A stretch of 22,261 bases of DNA from Pseudomonadaceae bacterium UBA836. Lineage in GTDB: Bacteria; Pseudomonadota; Gammaproteobacteria; Pseudomonadales; Pseudomonadaceae. The notes below the pieces were generated by a model. That model worked only from the letters and a program-made list of their open reading frames with translations, did not search any database and was not told the DNA's origin. A program made the translations under genes and the position numbers. The stretch covers positions 6,085 to 28,345 of the forward strand of contig DBHE01000211.1 in assembly GCA_002296055.1 (NCBI GenBank), read 5' to 3'. Shown here piece after piece: positions 1 through 8,067 of this stretch; the first letter of the stretch is position 1; each line of letters opens with the position of its first letter.

Positions 1-2
1 GC

Positions 3-1463
3 TCACCTGCCGCACCACTCGAAGCCATCATCATTGGCAGCGGGTTTGGCGGCCTCGGCATGGCCATCCAGCTGGATCGCGCCGGCATCAGCCAGTTTCT
101 GGTGCTGGAAAAGGCCGCCGACATCGGCGGCACCTGGCGCGACAACCACTATCCGGGTTCGGGCTGCGATGTGCCCTCACACCTGTACTCCTACTCGTTT
201 GAGCCGCGTACCGACTGGCCGCACAAGTACGCACGCCAGGACGAAATCCACGCCTACATCCGTCACTGCGCAGACAAATACCACCTGCGCCAGCGCATTC
301 GGCTGAACTGCGAAGTCAGCGATGCACGCTTTGATGCCGATAGCGGCTGCTGGCAGGTCACCACCGCCAGTGGCGAGACGCTGACCGCCTACAACCTGAT
401 CGCCGCCACCGGCCAGCTCAACCGCCCGCTGCTGCCGAACATCGATGGGCTGGACAGCTTTGCCGGCCCGGCCTTTCATTCTGCCCAGTGGCAGCACGAG
501 GTTGATCTCAAGGGCAAGCGCGTGGCCGTGATCGGCACCGGCGCCTCAGCCATCCAGTTTGTGCCGCAGATTGTGCCCGAGGTTGCCCAGCTCGACCTGT
601 ACCAGCGCAACGCCGCCTGGGTGCTGCCCAAGGATGATGCCGAGTACAGTGACAACCGCCGCCGCTGGCTGAGCCGGCTGCCGCTGCTGCACACGCTGGA
701 CAGGGCCTGGCAGTACCTCAGCCATGAAGTACGCGCCCTCGGCTTTGTGCACTTCACCTCGCTGGTCAAAAGCAGCGAAAAGGCCGCGCTGCGTCACCTG
801 GCGCGGCAGATCAGTGACCCAGCCAAACGCGCGGCGCTGACGCCGGACTACCCGATGGGCTGCAAGCGCATTCTGATCAGCAACAACTACTACCCGGCGC
901 TGAACCAGCCGAACGTCAGCATCGTTACCGACGGCATCGAGAAGGTGGTGCCTGAAGGCGTAGTGACCCGCGACGGCACCCTGCACCCGGCCGATGTGCT
1001 GATCTACGGCACCGGCTTTGCCGCCACCGAGTTTCTGGCGCCAATCAAGGTCAGCGGGTTGGACGGCAAGGACCTGAACGACACCTGGCGCGCCGGAGCA
1101 GAAGCCTACAAGGGTATTTCCATTGCCGGCTTCCCCAACCTCTATGTGCTCTACGGGCCGAACACCAACCTCGGCCACAACTCGATCATCTACATGCTGG
1201 AAAGCCAGTTCCGCTACGTCATCAACTGCATCAAGGCCCGACGCGACCGCGGCTTGCGCTATCTTGACCTGCAGCCGGAGGTACAGGCGCGCTACAACCA
1301 GAAACTGCAAGATGCCGCCCGCGACACCGTCTGGGCGCAGGGCTGCCAGAGCTGGTACCTGACCGCCGACGGCAAGCAAACCGTCAACTGGCCCGGTTTC
1401 ACCTTCACCTACCGGCAGATGACCCGCAAACCGACGTGGAGCGACTATGTCCAGGTACGTTGA
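3..1463 (+). CDS. Flavin-containing monooxygenase, Baeyer-Villiger type (5' end cut by window)
   Basis: The reading frame is open from the first bases of the window, and the FAD-binding Rossmann motif (IIIGSGFGGLG) lies before the first ATG at 60, so the true start is outside. About 486 residues are visible. A GGTW segment follows the FAD site, as in class B flavoprotein monooxygenases. The BVMO-like fingerprint FxGxxxHxxxW reads FAGPAFHSAQW; the last position is Q instead of the usual P or D. It is followed directly by a second Rossmann motif, VIGTGASAIQ, for NADPH. The family inserts one oxygen atom into ketones, giving esters or lactones, or oxidises heteroatoms; the substrate cannot be read from the sequence. 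The 3' end overlaps the next gene by 17 bases, suggesting translational coupling to the hydrolase. The family call is firm; the Baeyer-Villiger activity is inferred. Confidence 0.9.
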   Translation, partial: SPAAPLEAIIIGSGFGGLGMAIQLDRAGISQFLVLEKAADIGGTWRDNHYPGSGCDVPSHLYSYSFEPRTDWPHKYARQDEIHAYIRHCADKYHLRQRIRLNCEVSDARFDADSGCWQVTTASGETLTAYNLIAATGQLNRPLLPNIDGLDSFAGPAFHSAQWQHEVDLKGKRVAVIGTGASAIQFVPQIVPEVAQLDLYQRNAAWVLPKDDAEYSDNRRRWLSRLPLLHTLDRAWQYLSHEVRALGFVHFTSLVKSSEKAALRHLARQISDPAKRAALTPDYPMGCKRILISNNYYPALNQPNVSIVTDGIEKVVPEGVVTRDGTLHPADVLIYGTGFAATEFLAPIKVSGLDGKDLNDTWRAGAEAYKGISIAGFPNLYVLYGPNTNLGHNSIIYMLESQFRYVINCIKARRDRGLRYLDLQPEVQARYNQKLQDAARDTVWAQGCQSWYLTADGKQTVNWPGFTFTYRQMTRKPTWSDYVQVR

Positions 1464-2382
1464 TGAGCTGTACCAAAGCCCCGGCCAACCCGGCCTGCGC
1501 GCCGTGCTGCGCGGTATGTTGAAGCTGCTGTTTCGCGGCCTGATACGTCCCCCCGTGCCTTTTGCCGTACAGGCACTGGTGCTGCGCCTGCTGACCCTCG
1601 GCATGCCGCTGGCCAGTGGCGTGACCCGCAGCGTTGAGCAGATCGCCGGACGGCCGTGCATGTGGCACCGCCCGGCTGCCGGCGGCAACGGCCGCGTGCT
1701 GCTTTATATGCATGGCGGCGCCTTCGTCATCGGCTCACCGCAAACCCATCGCGGCATCTGCTCGGCATTGGTCAGTCGCGGCCAATTCGATGTCTGCGCG
1801 CTGGACTACCGCCTGGCCCCGGCATACCCGGCACCGGCCGCCTGCGACGACGCAGTCGCCGCCTATCAGGCGCTGCTGCAACGGGGTTACACGCCCGAGC
1901 AGATCACCCTGATCGGCGATTCAGCCGGCGGCAATCTGGTGCTGGTCACCGCGCAAAAACTGGCTGCGTTGAAACTGCCGATGCCTGCCACGCTGGTGTG
2001 CTTTTCGCCGGTCACCGACATGACCGCTGAGCAGTTGCACACGCCTGCAGCGGGTGATCCGCTGCTCCACCCCTCCTGGCTCGACAGCGCCCGCGACGCT
2101 TACTGCCCGGCGGGGCTGAGCCGCGCCGACGCGATGGTGTCGCCGCTATACGGTCAACTAAAAGGCTTGCCGCCGCTGCTGCTGCAGGTAGGTGAGGATG
2201 AGGTGCTGTTGAACGACAGCCTGCGCCTCGCTGACGCTGCTCGCGCCGCCGGCATGGATGTGCGGCTGGAGCGCTATGCAGAGCTCTGGCACGTGTTCCA
2301 GGCCCACGCCGGGCTGCTGCAGGCCTCGGACGAGGCGCTGCAGCGGGTGGTGGACTTTGTGGCTGCTGCCGACCCGCTATGA
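1447..2382 (+). CDS. Alpha/beta hydrolase, HSL (hormone-sensitive lipase) family esterase
   Basis: This 311-residue protein carries the HSL-family oxyanion motif HGGAF at about residues 89-93 and the nucleophile motif GDSAGG with Ser159. The probable remaining catalytic residues are Asp251 (in GEDEV) and His282 (in LWHVF). The length is normal for bacterial HSL-type carboxylesterases. The start ATG lies inside the end of the monooxygenase gene (17-base overlap), so the two are probably co-translated. A BVMO followed by an esterase is a common pairing in ketone degradation: the monooxygenase makes an ester and the esterase cleaves it. That pathway is an inference here. The 3' end overlaps the end of the converging receiver gene by 6 bases. 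There is no clear signal peptide, so the enzyme is probably cytoplasmic. Confidence 0.9.
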   Translation: MSRYVDELYQSPGQPGLRAVLRGMLKLLFRGLIRPPVPFAVQALVLRLLTLGMPLASGVTRSVEQIAGRPCMWHRPAAGGNGRVLLYMHGGAFVIGSPQTHRGICSALVSRGQFDVCALDYRLAPAYPAPAACDDAVAAYQALLQRGYTPEQITLIGDSAGGNLVLVTAQKLAALKLPMPATLVCFSPVTDMTAEQLHTPAAGDPLLHPSWLDSARDAYCPAGLSRADAMVSPLYGQLKGLPPLLLQVGEDEVLLNDSLRLADAARAAGMDVRLERYAELWHVFQAHAGLLQASDEALQRVVDFVAAADPL

Positions 2383-2775
2383 GGTCGGCAGCGCGCTGCT
2401 GTAACCGGGGACAAAACGCTCCAGCAATTCGATCAAGTGATCGAAGTAGATCGGCTTGGGCAGAAAGTCGACAACGCCGCTACGAAACAACGTGATGACG
2501 TCCGCCATATCGGCATGGCCCGAGGTTACGATGATCGGCAGCGGCTGTTCGGCGCGACCGTCCTTGAGCATCTGAATCAGCCGCAGCCCGCTTTGTTCCG
2601 GCATGCGTAGGTCGGTGATGATCAGGCAGATATCAGCATTTTGCTGCAGGCACTGCATCGCCTCCGCCACGCTGCTGGCACAAACGCACCTGACCCCCAT
2701 GGTCGTCAGAAACTCATCCAGTTCCAGGAGGATGTCGGCCTCGTCGTCAACTACCAATACTGATTTATATGACAT
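2377..2775 (-). CDS. Single-domain response regulator (receiver only)
   Basis: A 132-residue CheY-like receiver with no output domain. Visible residues are the acidic pair D10-D11 in VLVVDDE, the phospho-acceptor Asp55 in ITDLRMPE, Thr84/Ser85 in IVTSGH, and Lys107 in FLPKP. The start ATG has GGAGGA about 8 bases upstream. The gene lies 144 bases downstream of the PprA-like kinase on the same strand and is probably its co-transcribed partner. It looks like the receiver of the PprB-like regulator at the other end of the locus: shared features are VLxVDxE, an ELxEFL helix, ADI before the Asp strand, DxRMPExxG, and DVI..xRxGVxD.xxKP. It may act as a phosphate sink or a protein-interaction output for the same kinase (inference). 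Confidence 0.88.
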   Translation of the reverse strand: MSYKSVLVVDDEADILLELDEFLTTMGVRCVCASSVAEAMQCLQQNADICLIITDLRMPEQSGLRLIQMLKDGRAEQPLPIIVTSGHADMADVITLFRSGVVDFLPKPIYFDHLIELLERFVPGYSSALPTS

Positions 2776-2919
2776 ATAAAACTCCTCCGTCCAGGATCAG
2801 CGCCGGCCCGTCTTGGGCAGACAACATCGCGGATTCACTATAGCCCGCAGCGCCACAGCACCCAGTCTTCTGCACGACGGTAGCAACCCACATACTGCAG
2901 TCTCAACCTCCCTTTGGTA

Positions 2920-5640
2920 TTAATCCGCCGACGTCTCAGGCTCAGAGTCAGCAGTGCTACCCAAGGGCAACTCAATGACGAAGCAGGCTCCGTCGCTGCG
3001 GTTTTCGGCACGCAGTTCACCGCCCATCTGCTTGATGATTCCATAGCTGACGGACAGCCCCAGGCCGGTACCTTCACCAACCGGCTTGGTAGTAAAAAAT
3101 GGCTCAAACAAGCGATCAATGACATGCGGGTCGATACCACCGCCATTGTCCTCAACCTCCAGACAGACATGCTCTGCAACCACCTTGGCCCGCAGCCATA
3201 TCTGCGGCTTGAAGTCGGCGTCCGCCTCCTGCCGTTTTTGCAGGACATACTGGGCGTTGAGTACCAGGTTGATCAGCACCTGCTCCAGCCTGTCGCCATG
3301 GCCAACAACCGAGGGCATCGGCGGCACATCCAGCACGAGCGCCACGCCGCGCTTCTCCAGCCCCTCAGTCAACAAAGACAAGGCGCCCTCAACGGCCTGG
3401 TGAGGCTCAAAGGCTGCGCCATCGACGTCCGAGCGCCGCCCAAACACCCGTACGTGCTCAACAATCTTGGCCGCACGGGCAACCTGGCTTTCAATACGCT
3501 GCAACTTCTCGCTTAGGTAGTCGTCGTCCAGGGTTCCTCGCTGCCGCCGCGCCAGCAAGTTAGCTACCGCCATGCGCATGACGTTCAACGGCTGGTTGAT
3601 TTCGTGCGCAAGGCCGGTCGACATCTCGCCCAGAGTTGCCATCTTGGCGCTTTGATACAACTGCTGACGGGTACGGTGCACTTCGGTGTTGTCACGCCCT
3701 ACCGCCTGCACTTCTACCAATACCCCGGTCTCGTCAAATAACCCGCGATCGGCCCAGACCAGCCAGGCGTGCTGCTGACCCGGCAGTTCCAGCCTCACCT
3801 CGGTTATGCTGACGGGGTGCTCTGGCGTCAGCTCACGCAGGCGCTGACAGAACATCGTTTGCTGCTCGGCGCTGAGGTACCGGGAGAGGTTGAAGTCTTC
3901 AGCGTCCTCGCCAAAGGAGGCCAGCACCTTGCGCATCGTCTGGTTGACAAAGCTGACGCTCAGGTCAGGGCGGTAGCGGCAAATCAGAGCCGGCGAGTCT
4001 TCTACCAACACCCGGTAGCGCTCCTCGCTTTCGCGCACTTTTTCGGTGGCCTCGATCACCTCGGTGACGTCCAGCAACAGCCCCACTACCTCCAGTGGCA
4101 ACCCCTTCTCGTCACGCAGCAGCTTGGCTTCATCGAGCATCCAGTGATATCGGCCGGCACTATCACGGAGCCGATAGCGGCCATGGGAAACCCCTTCCTG
4201 CAGCAGTTGGCGGGTGCGCGCGAAAAAGCGTGCCTGGTCCTCCGGATGAACCTTGGCCGACAGCGGCTCTTGCTCGAAGTCAGAGAGCCGCCAACCCAGC
4301 ACCGCCTGCAAGCTGTCACTGCAGTAGCTGGTTTGCAGCGCACCATCATCACAGAGCTGCACGTAGATAAAGGCAGGTGCGGTATCCAGCAGACTGCTGA
4401 GGCGCGCATTTGCAGTCGCAGCCTCTGCTTCCTTGCGTTTGATGTCATCGATCTCAAGGGCATAGCCGATCAGGCGGCGATGGCGGCCGCTGCCAGCAAA
4501 CTCAGCCTGCAGACGGTACCAGCGCTGCGCGCCGGCTGGGCCCAGTCGCAGGGACAGATTAAGCGTGCCGCGCTGCTTCTCGGCGTCGGTCAGACGCACT
4601 AAAAGCTCCTCGCGGTCTACCGGATCAATCAAGGCCAGCCACTGCTCGCGACTGATCGCCATGGAGGTCCGCCCCAGGTTCAGTTGCTGCACCAACGCAT
4701 CAGACAGCAGCAGGCTGCGTTCAGCCGGATCGTATTCCCACCAGCCACTACCCAGCACGCGCTGCAGCACCGCAGAGCGCGCCAATTCGTTGCTCTGGCG
4801 CTGCTGGTAGCGTTGCTGCAGCAGTGGCCCGACAAACCAGCCAAGCAGTTGCTGCCAATCGCCGGCAGAGAGTTGAGGCGCCTGCCTGGCAGCGTCGTAT
4901 TCAGCGCACACCAGCCAGGCCTCGACCATGCCGTGGGACCCGTACGGCACAATCCAGCAACCGATGTCACCGATCATCACCTGTTGGCCACCTTGCCGCT
5001 GCCACTGCAGCGGCCGGACCAGTGACGCCAGCTGCCGATCATCGTAATGCGCTACCGGGCCGCCGTTCCCCGTGCCCATGCTCTGATACAGTCTTACATC
5101 CTGCCCTTCGGCCAGACACAACCCCAACCAGGGTATGTGCAAACGCAGCACGAGCCCTTCAAGCCAGTCACAGGTCGCCTGTTCCAGTTGCAGCGCCGAC
5201 AGCTCTCGCAACCTGGCTGACTGGCCCAACACCTGGTCCAACAGTGCTGCTCTGGACTCCCGTCGCTCCAAGGCGACCGCCAGATCAGATACATCAAACA
5301 GCAGCATGTACCAGCCATTGGCATCGCAGCGCATGCAGCCGCGCGCATGCAGTTCGCCATTATGACGGTCACGGAATACCAGCGTCGGCAGCTGCGCGGG
5401 CCACTGGGCCGGGTCGCCATCAAGCCAGGGCGCCGGCCGCGCCAGGTAGCAGCTCAAGTCACCCGGGGAGTGCATCACATCCACACTGAGCAACTTGAGT
5501 AGCGGCATGCTGCAAAACACGACCCGGCCCTGCTCATCAAAGCGCAGCACCAGATCCTGCGCCTCGGGGCCATCGGTGCACGCCTCCTGCGAGACCGCAC
5601 CGGGGCCAAGACGCCCGGTCGCCAGCTTCAGCCAGTTCAT
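2920..5640 (-). CDS. pprA: Multi-PAS sensor histidine kinase, PprA-like
   Basis: Cytoplasmic kinase of 906 residues, counted from the ATG at 5640. That start was chosen because GGAG lies 9 bases upstream and because the longer frame (to 5715) would run into the divergent peptidase gene. Order: an N-terminal PAS-like region (about 28-125), a GAF-sized region with no motif I can name (130-280), three PAS-like domains (about 290-400, 412-530, 537-655), a HisKA domain with phospho-acceptor His679 in GLAHEINQPL, and a HATPase domain with an N box (INLVLNAQ), G1 (DNGGGID) and GTGLGL at about 857-862. No membrane segment is visible, so the signal is probably intracellular. In P. aeruginosa the PprA-PprB pair adjoins the tad cluster and activates it; position and architecture here match that role. 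The pprA name rests on context and domain order, not on an alignment. Confidence 0.85.
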   Translation of the reverse strand: MNWLKLATGRLGPGAVSQEACTDGPEAQDLVLRFDEQGRVVFCSMPLLKLLSVDVMHSPGDLSCYLARPAPWLDGDPAQWPAQLPTLVFRDRHNGELHARGCMRCDANGWYMLLFDVSDLAVALERRESRAALLDQVLGQSARLRELSALQLEQATCDWLEGLVLRLHIPWLGLCLAEGQDVRLYQSMGTGNGGPVAHYDDRQLASLVRPLQWQRQGGQQVMIGDIGCWIVPYGSHGMVEAWLVCAEYDAARQAPQLSAGDWQQLLGWFVGPLLQQRYQQRQSNELARSAVLQRVLGSGWWEYDPAERSLLLSDALVQQLNLGRTSMAISREQWLALIDPVDREELLVRLTDAEKQRGTLNLSLRLGPAGAQRWYRLQAEFAGSGRHRRLIGYALEIDDIKRKEAEAATANARLSSLLDTAPAFIYVQLCDDGALQTSYCSDSLQAVLGWRLSDFEQEPLSAKVHPEDQARFFARTRQLLQEGVSHGRYRLRDSAGRYHWMLDEAKLLRDEKGLPLEVVGLLLDVTEVIEATEKVRESEERYRVLVEDSPALICRYRPDLSVSFVNQTMRKVLASFGEDAEDFNLSRYLSAEQQTMFCQRLRELTPEHPVSITEVRLELPGQQHAWLVWADRGLFDETGVLVEVQAVGRDNTEVHRTRQQLYQSAKMATLGEMSTGLAHEINQPLNVMRMAVANLLARRQRGTLDDDYLSEKLQRIESQVARAAKIVEHVRVFGRRSDVDGAAFEPHQAVEGALSLLTEGLEKRGVALVLDVPPMPSVVGHGDRLEQVLINLVLNAQYVLQKRQEADADFKPQIWLRAKVVAEHVCLEVEDNGGGIDPHVIDRLFEPFFTTKPVGEGTGLGLSVSYGIIKQMGGELRAENRSDGACFVIELPLGSTADSEPETSAD

Positions 5641-5715
5641 CACCACTGGCTCCGCTGCGCACAGACTGTGAGTGCTGGTAACATGTCTGCCTCTCCTCTG
5701 CCGCCGGTTGCGCAC

Positions 5716-6183
5716 ATGGATGTTGTACTTATTCTTTGGATGGCGCTATGCGCCTGCCAGGACGCTCGGCAAAAGCGCATTTCCAACCTGTTGACACTGG
5801 GCGCTAGCGCCGCCGGCCTGCTGTATCTGCTCGGGTTCGGCCAGACCCTGCTCGGGGCCTCGCCGTGGCAGGCAGCGGTGGCGGTAGCCGCGGCGTTGGC
5901 CTTGAGCCTGCCGGGATACCTGCTCAACCGCCTGGGCGCCGCCGACGTCAAACTGCTGCTGGCCGTTGCTCTGCTTGGCACACCGCACACGCTGCTCTGG
6001 AGCGTCTGCGGCGCGGCGCTAGCGGTGCTTATCTGGACCGCTGTCGCCGGCACGCTCTGGCCGCACCTACCTGCCACCCTGCAGCGGTGGATACCCATGC
6101 TGGGGCCGCAACATCTCAAGCGGGCACCGTATGCGCCTTTTCTGTTCATCGGCTTTGCCGTCTCGGTTCTGACCCTGACCTGA
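5716..6183 (+). CDS. fppA: Type IV (Flp) prepilin peptidase, FppA/TadV/CpaA family
   Basis: Small polytopic aspartic peptidase of about 155 residues that removes the leader of Flp-type prepilins at the inner membrane. The two expected catalytic aspartates are visible: Asp16 in CQDARQKRISN and Asp78 in the GxxD motif GAADVK. Four or more hydrophobic segments follow, and the protein ends in a PYAPFLFIG-like segment. In-frame upstream starts exist (ATG 5683, GTG 5668) and none has a convincing ribosome-binding site; 5716 is preferred because the Met directly precedes the first membrane helix. The gene is divergent from the kinase gene and its stop is one base from the end of the converging DUF3613 gene. 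The probable substrates are Flp (13960-14151) and the two TadE-like proteins. Confidence 0.88.
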   Translation: MDVVLILWMALCACQDARQKRISNLLTLGASAAGLLYLLGFGQTLLGASPWQAAVAVAAALALSLPGYLLNRLGAADVKLLLAVALLGTPHTLLWSVCGAALAVLIWTAVAGTLWPHLPATLQRWIPMLGPQHLKRAPYAPFLFIGFAVSVLTLT

Positions 6184-6184
6184 G

Positions 6185-6439
6185 TCAGCGCTCCAGCTCA
6201 CCTTCCACATCCTGCTGGAAGTACTCGGGTATCGGATGCTGATTATCAAGCCAGCGCTGCAGTGCCAACTCACGCTCGGCAGGCGTTGCCGCCTGCGCCT
6301 TGGCTGACGCCTGCAGGCCACTACGCTGCAACTCGAGCCAGCGCTCGGTGGCCGTGCGCTCAGCGGCTTCCTCCGCCATGAGCAACGGGGACAGCAGCAG
6401 CGCGCTAACCAGGGTAACCACTGTTTTGATGGCGGTCAT
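6185..6439 (-). CDS. DUF3613 family small exported protein
   Basis: Eighty-four residues from the ATG at 6439, which has AGGAG 6 bases upstream; a longer frame to 6460 has no better site. An N-terminal signal peptide ends near LLMA (residues 19-22). The remainder is a charged helical domain with TERWLELQRSG followed by QRWLDNQHPIPEYF, the pattern I associate with DUF3613 proteins found in Pseudomonas tad clusters. The function is unknown. It is the last gene of the rcpC-tadD operon, 26 bases after the tadD stop, so it is probably a periplasmic accessory of pilus assembly. The family call is from memory of the pattern; the exported nature is seen directly. Confidence 0.72.
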   Translation of the reverse strand: MTAIKTVVTLVSALLLSPLLMAEEAAERTATERWLELQRSGLQASAKAQAATPAERELALQRWLDNQHPIPEYFQQDVEGELER

Positions 6440-6465
6440 ACACCTCTCCTCGGGGCTCATTACCC

Positions 6466-7188
6466 CTAATCCAGACGACTCAGTTGATTGCTGGCAACGC
6501 GCGCATCGGCGACGCTCGCGTCGCGGTCCTGCTGTCGCATACGCTCGGCTTTGGCTTGCGCGGCCTGAAAGCGGCTAGCCGGCAATGCGTAGTCATTTGC
6601 CACCGATCCAGCCTCTTGCCAGCGGTCCTGGTACAGCAGCAGCGCCAGCAGGTTATCTGCCGCTCGACTGCCACCCTTGCTCAGTTGCAGCGCCGTCATC
6701 AGCTCGAAATAGGCCGCGTCGAGCTGGCGCTGGCGCATCAGCAGTACGCCCAGGTCATTGCGCATACCGCTGTCGGTTGGCGCAAGGCGCACCGCCGCCT
6801 GGAGCTGCTCAGCCGCCTCCGGCAGCTCGTTACGCGCCGCCGCCAGCAAACCCAGTCCATGTTTGCCCTGCGCCACCAGGCAAGTATCAAGCAGACTGCG
6901 ATACAGGGGTTCGGCCTGCGGCATGTCCAGGGCGCGCATCAGGCGAGCCTTGCGCATGCGCACTTCGGGCAAAGCCAGCGGCAGTTGATCAAGGGTCGCC
7001 AGCGCGGCGTGCATCTGTCCCTGCTCAACCATCTGCTGAGCCATGTTGGCGACCAGCTCCTGGTCACTGTCCAGCGGCTTGCACGCGGGCACTGAAGGCG
7101 CCGACGAGGCCCAATCCCCAGTGTGCGAACCGCCAGCAGCGCAGCCGGTCAAGACCAACAACGTCAACACCATCAACACAGGCTTCAT
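6466..7188 (-). CDS. tadD: TadD, TPR-containing outer-membrane lipoprotein of Flp pilus assembly
   Basis: Protein of 240 residues with a lipoprotein signal: VLTLLVLTGC gives lipobox LTGC, with Ala at +1 and +2, which favours outer-membrane sorting. Helical TPR-like repeats follow (for example HGLGLLAAARNELPEAAEQL and RNDLGVLLMRQRQLDAAYFE). TadD is the pilotin-like helper that supports secretin assembly in tad systems. The start is the ATG at 7188, with GGAG 7 bases upstream; the frame also opens with a GTG at 7191. The start overlaps the tadC stop as ATGA, indicating translational coupling. Confidence 0.9.
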   Translation of the reverse strand: MKPVLMVLTLLVLTGCAAGGSHTGDWASSAPSVPACKPLDSDQELVANMAQQMVEQGQMHAALATLDQLPLALPEVRMRKARLMRALDMPQAEPLYRSLLDTCLVAQGKHGLGLLAAARNELPEAAEQLQAAVRLAPTDSGMRNDLGVLLMRQRQLDAAYFELMTALQLSKGGSRAADNLLALLLYQDRWQEAGSVANDYALPASRFQAAQAKAERMRQQDRDASVADARVASNQLSRLD

Positions 7189-8066
7189 CACATTGCTCCC
7201 AGCGCTTTGAATATGGCAATAAATCCGGGACCGGCCAGCACAATCAACAAGGCCGGAAACAGGAAGGTGATCATCACAACGGACATCTTTGCCGACATCT
7301 TCGACACGCGCTCCTGCAGCGTGGTCATCCGCCGGTCATCCAGCAACTGCTTGAGCGACAGCAATGAGGCCATGGCGCCGCCGCCCTGCCCAACCAGCTG
7401 CTCCAGGATTGCAAAACAATCGGTCACCGCATCCACATCCAGCAACTCGGCGCTGCGCCGCAGCTCTTGCGACAACCCCATGCCGCCGTCCACCCGTTGC
7501 AGCATCCACTGCAGTTCGCGGGTCATCTGGGGCAGGATATGTTTGCCGTCACGCACCAATACACGCAGCGCCTGTTCAACCGTCATGCCGACCTCGAACA
7601 ACATTCGCAGCAGCGGAATCATGGTCGACACCTCGTCTGCCAGCTGCTGTTGCCGCGCGGCGACAGCGCGCGCCAGCAAGCGCTTGGGAATCAGGTAGCC
7701 AATGCCCAGGGCTGCCAACGGGCCGATCCACGGCATCTCCGTGTGGTTGCCCAGCAGCTGCCAGAGCACCACCAGCAGCATCAGCAACACCGGCAGCGCG
7801 TACTGAACCGTATAGAAGAGCGTCCGCTCGCGACTCTTGCGCCAGCCGAGGCGGTCCAGCAACAGCAGGGTTTCGCCATCCAGACGCTTGGCCTGCGCCG
7901 CCAGCGCGGCGCTGTTGATGCCTTTGCGCCTGACCGCAGCGTGACCGGCACCGCTGGCCAGGCGCTGCAGCACATGGCGGCTGGACAGGTATTCGCGTAC
8001 CTGCAATCCCAGCATGAGCAGCGCGCCAACAAACAGCAGCAGGGCCAGAATCAAGACCGGATGCAT
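7188..8066 (-). CDS. tadC: TadC, inner-membrane platform protein (T2SS-F family)
   Basis: Inner-membrane protein of 292 residues. It begins with a hydrophobic segment (LILALLLFVGALLMLGL), has a central pair of membrane helices (residues about 90-130), a T2SS-F domain with long cytoplasmic helices (VSTMIPLLRMLFEVGMTVEQ), and a C-terminal hydrophobic hairpin (SVVMITFLFPALLIVLAGPG). TadB and TadC together form the platform that couples the TadA motor to pilin polymerisation. GAGGAG lies 8 bases before the ATG. The gene follows tadB with a one-base gap and overlaps tadD. Confidence 0.93.
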   Translation of the reverse strand: MHPVLILALLLFVGALLMLGLQVREYLSSRHVLQRLASGAGHAAVRRKGINSAALAAQAKRLDGETLLLLDRLGWRKSRERTLFYTVQYALPVLLMLLVVLWQLLGNHTEMPWIGPLAALGIGYLIPKRLLARAVAARQQQLADEVSTMIPLLRMLFEVGMTVEQALRVLVRDGKHILPQMTRELQWMLQRVDGGMGLSQELRRSAELLDVDAVTDCFAILEQLVGQGGGAMASLLSLKQLLDDRRMTTLQERVSKMSAKMSVVMITFLFPALLIVLAGPGFIAIFKALGAM

Positions 8067-8067
8067 C

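Noticed and set aside
546..1688. 380-residue open frame on the minus strand
   Set aside because: Antisense to the monooxygenase and the hydrolase start; low-complexity composition and no motifs. Typical of GC-rich shadow frames.
5641..5715. N-terminal extension of the histidine kinase
   Set aside because: It is Arg-rich, would overlap the divergent peptidase gene, and the ATG at 5640 has GGAG at proper spacing.
6585..7367. 260-residue frame on the plus strand
   Set aside because: Antisense to tadD and tadC; Pro/Arg/Ala-rich without motifs.
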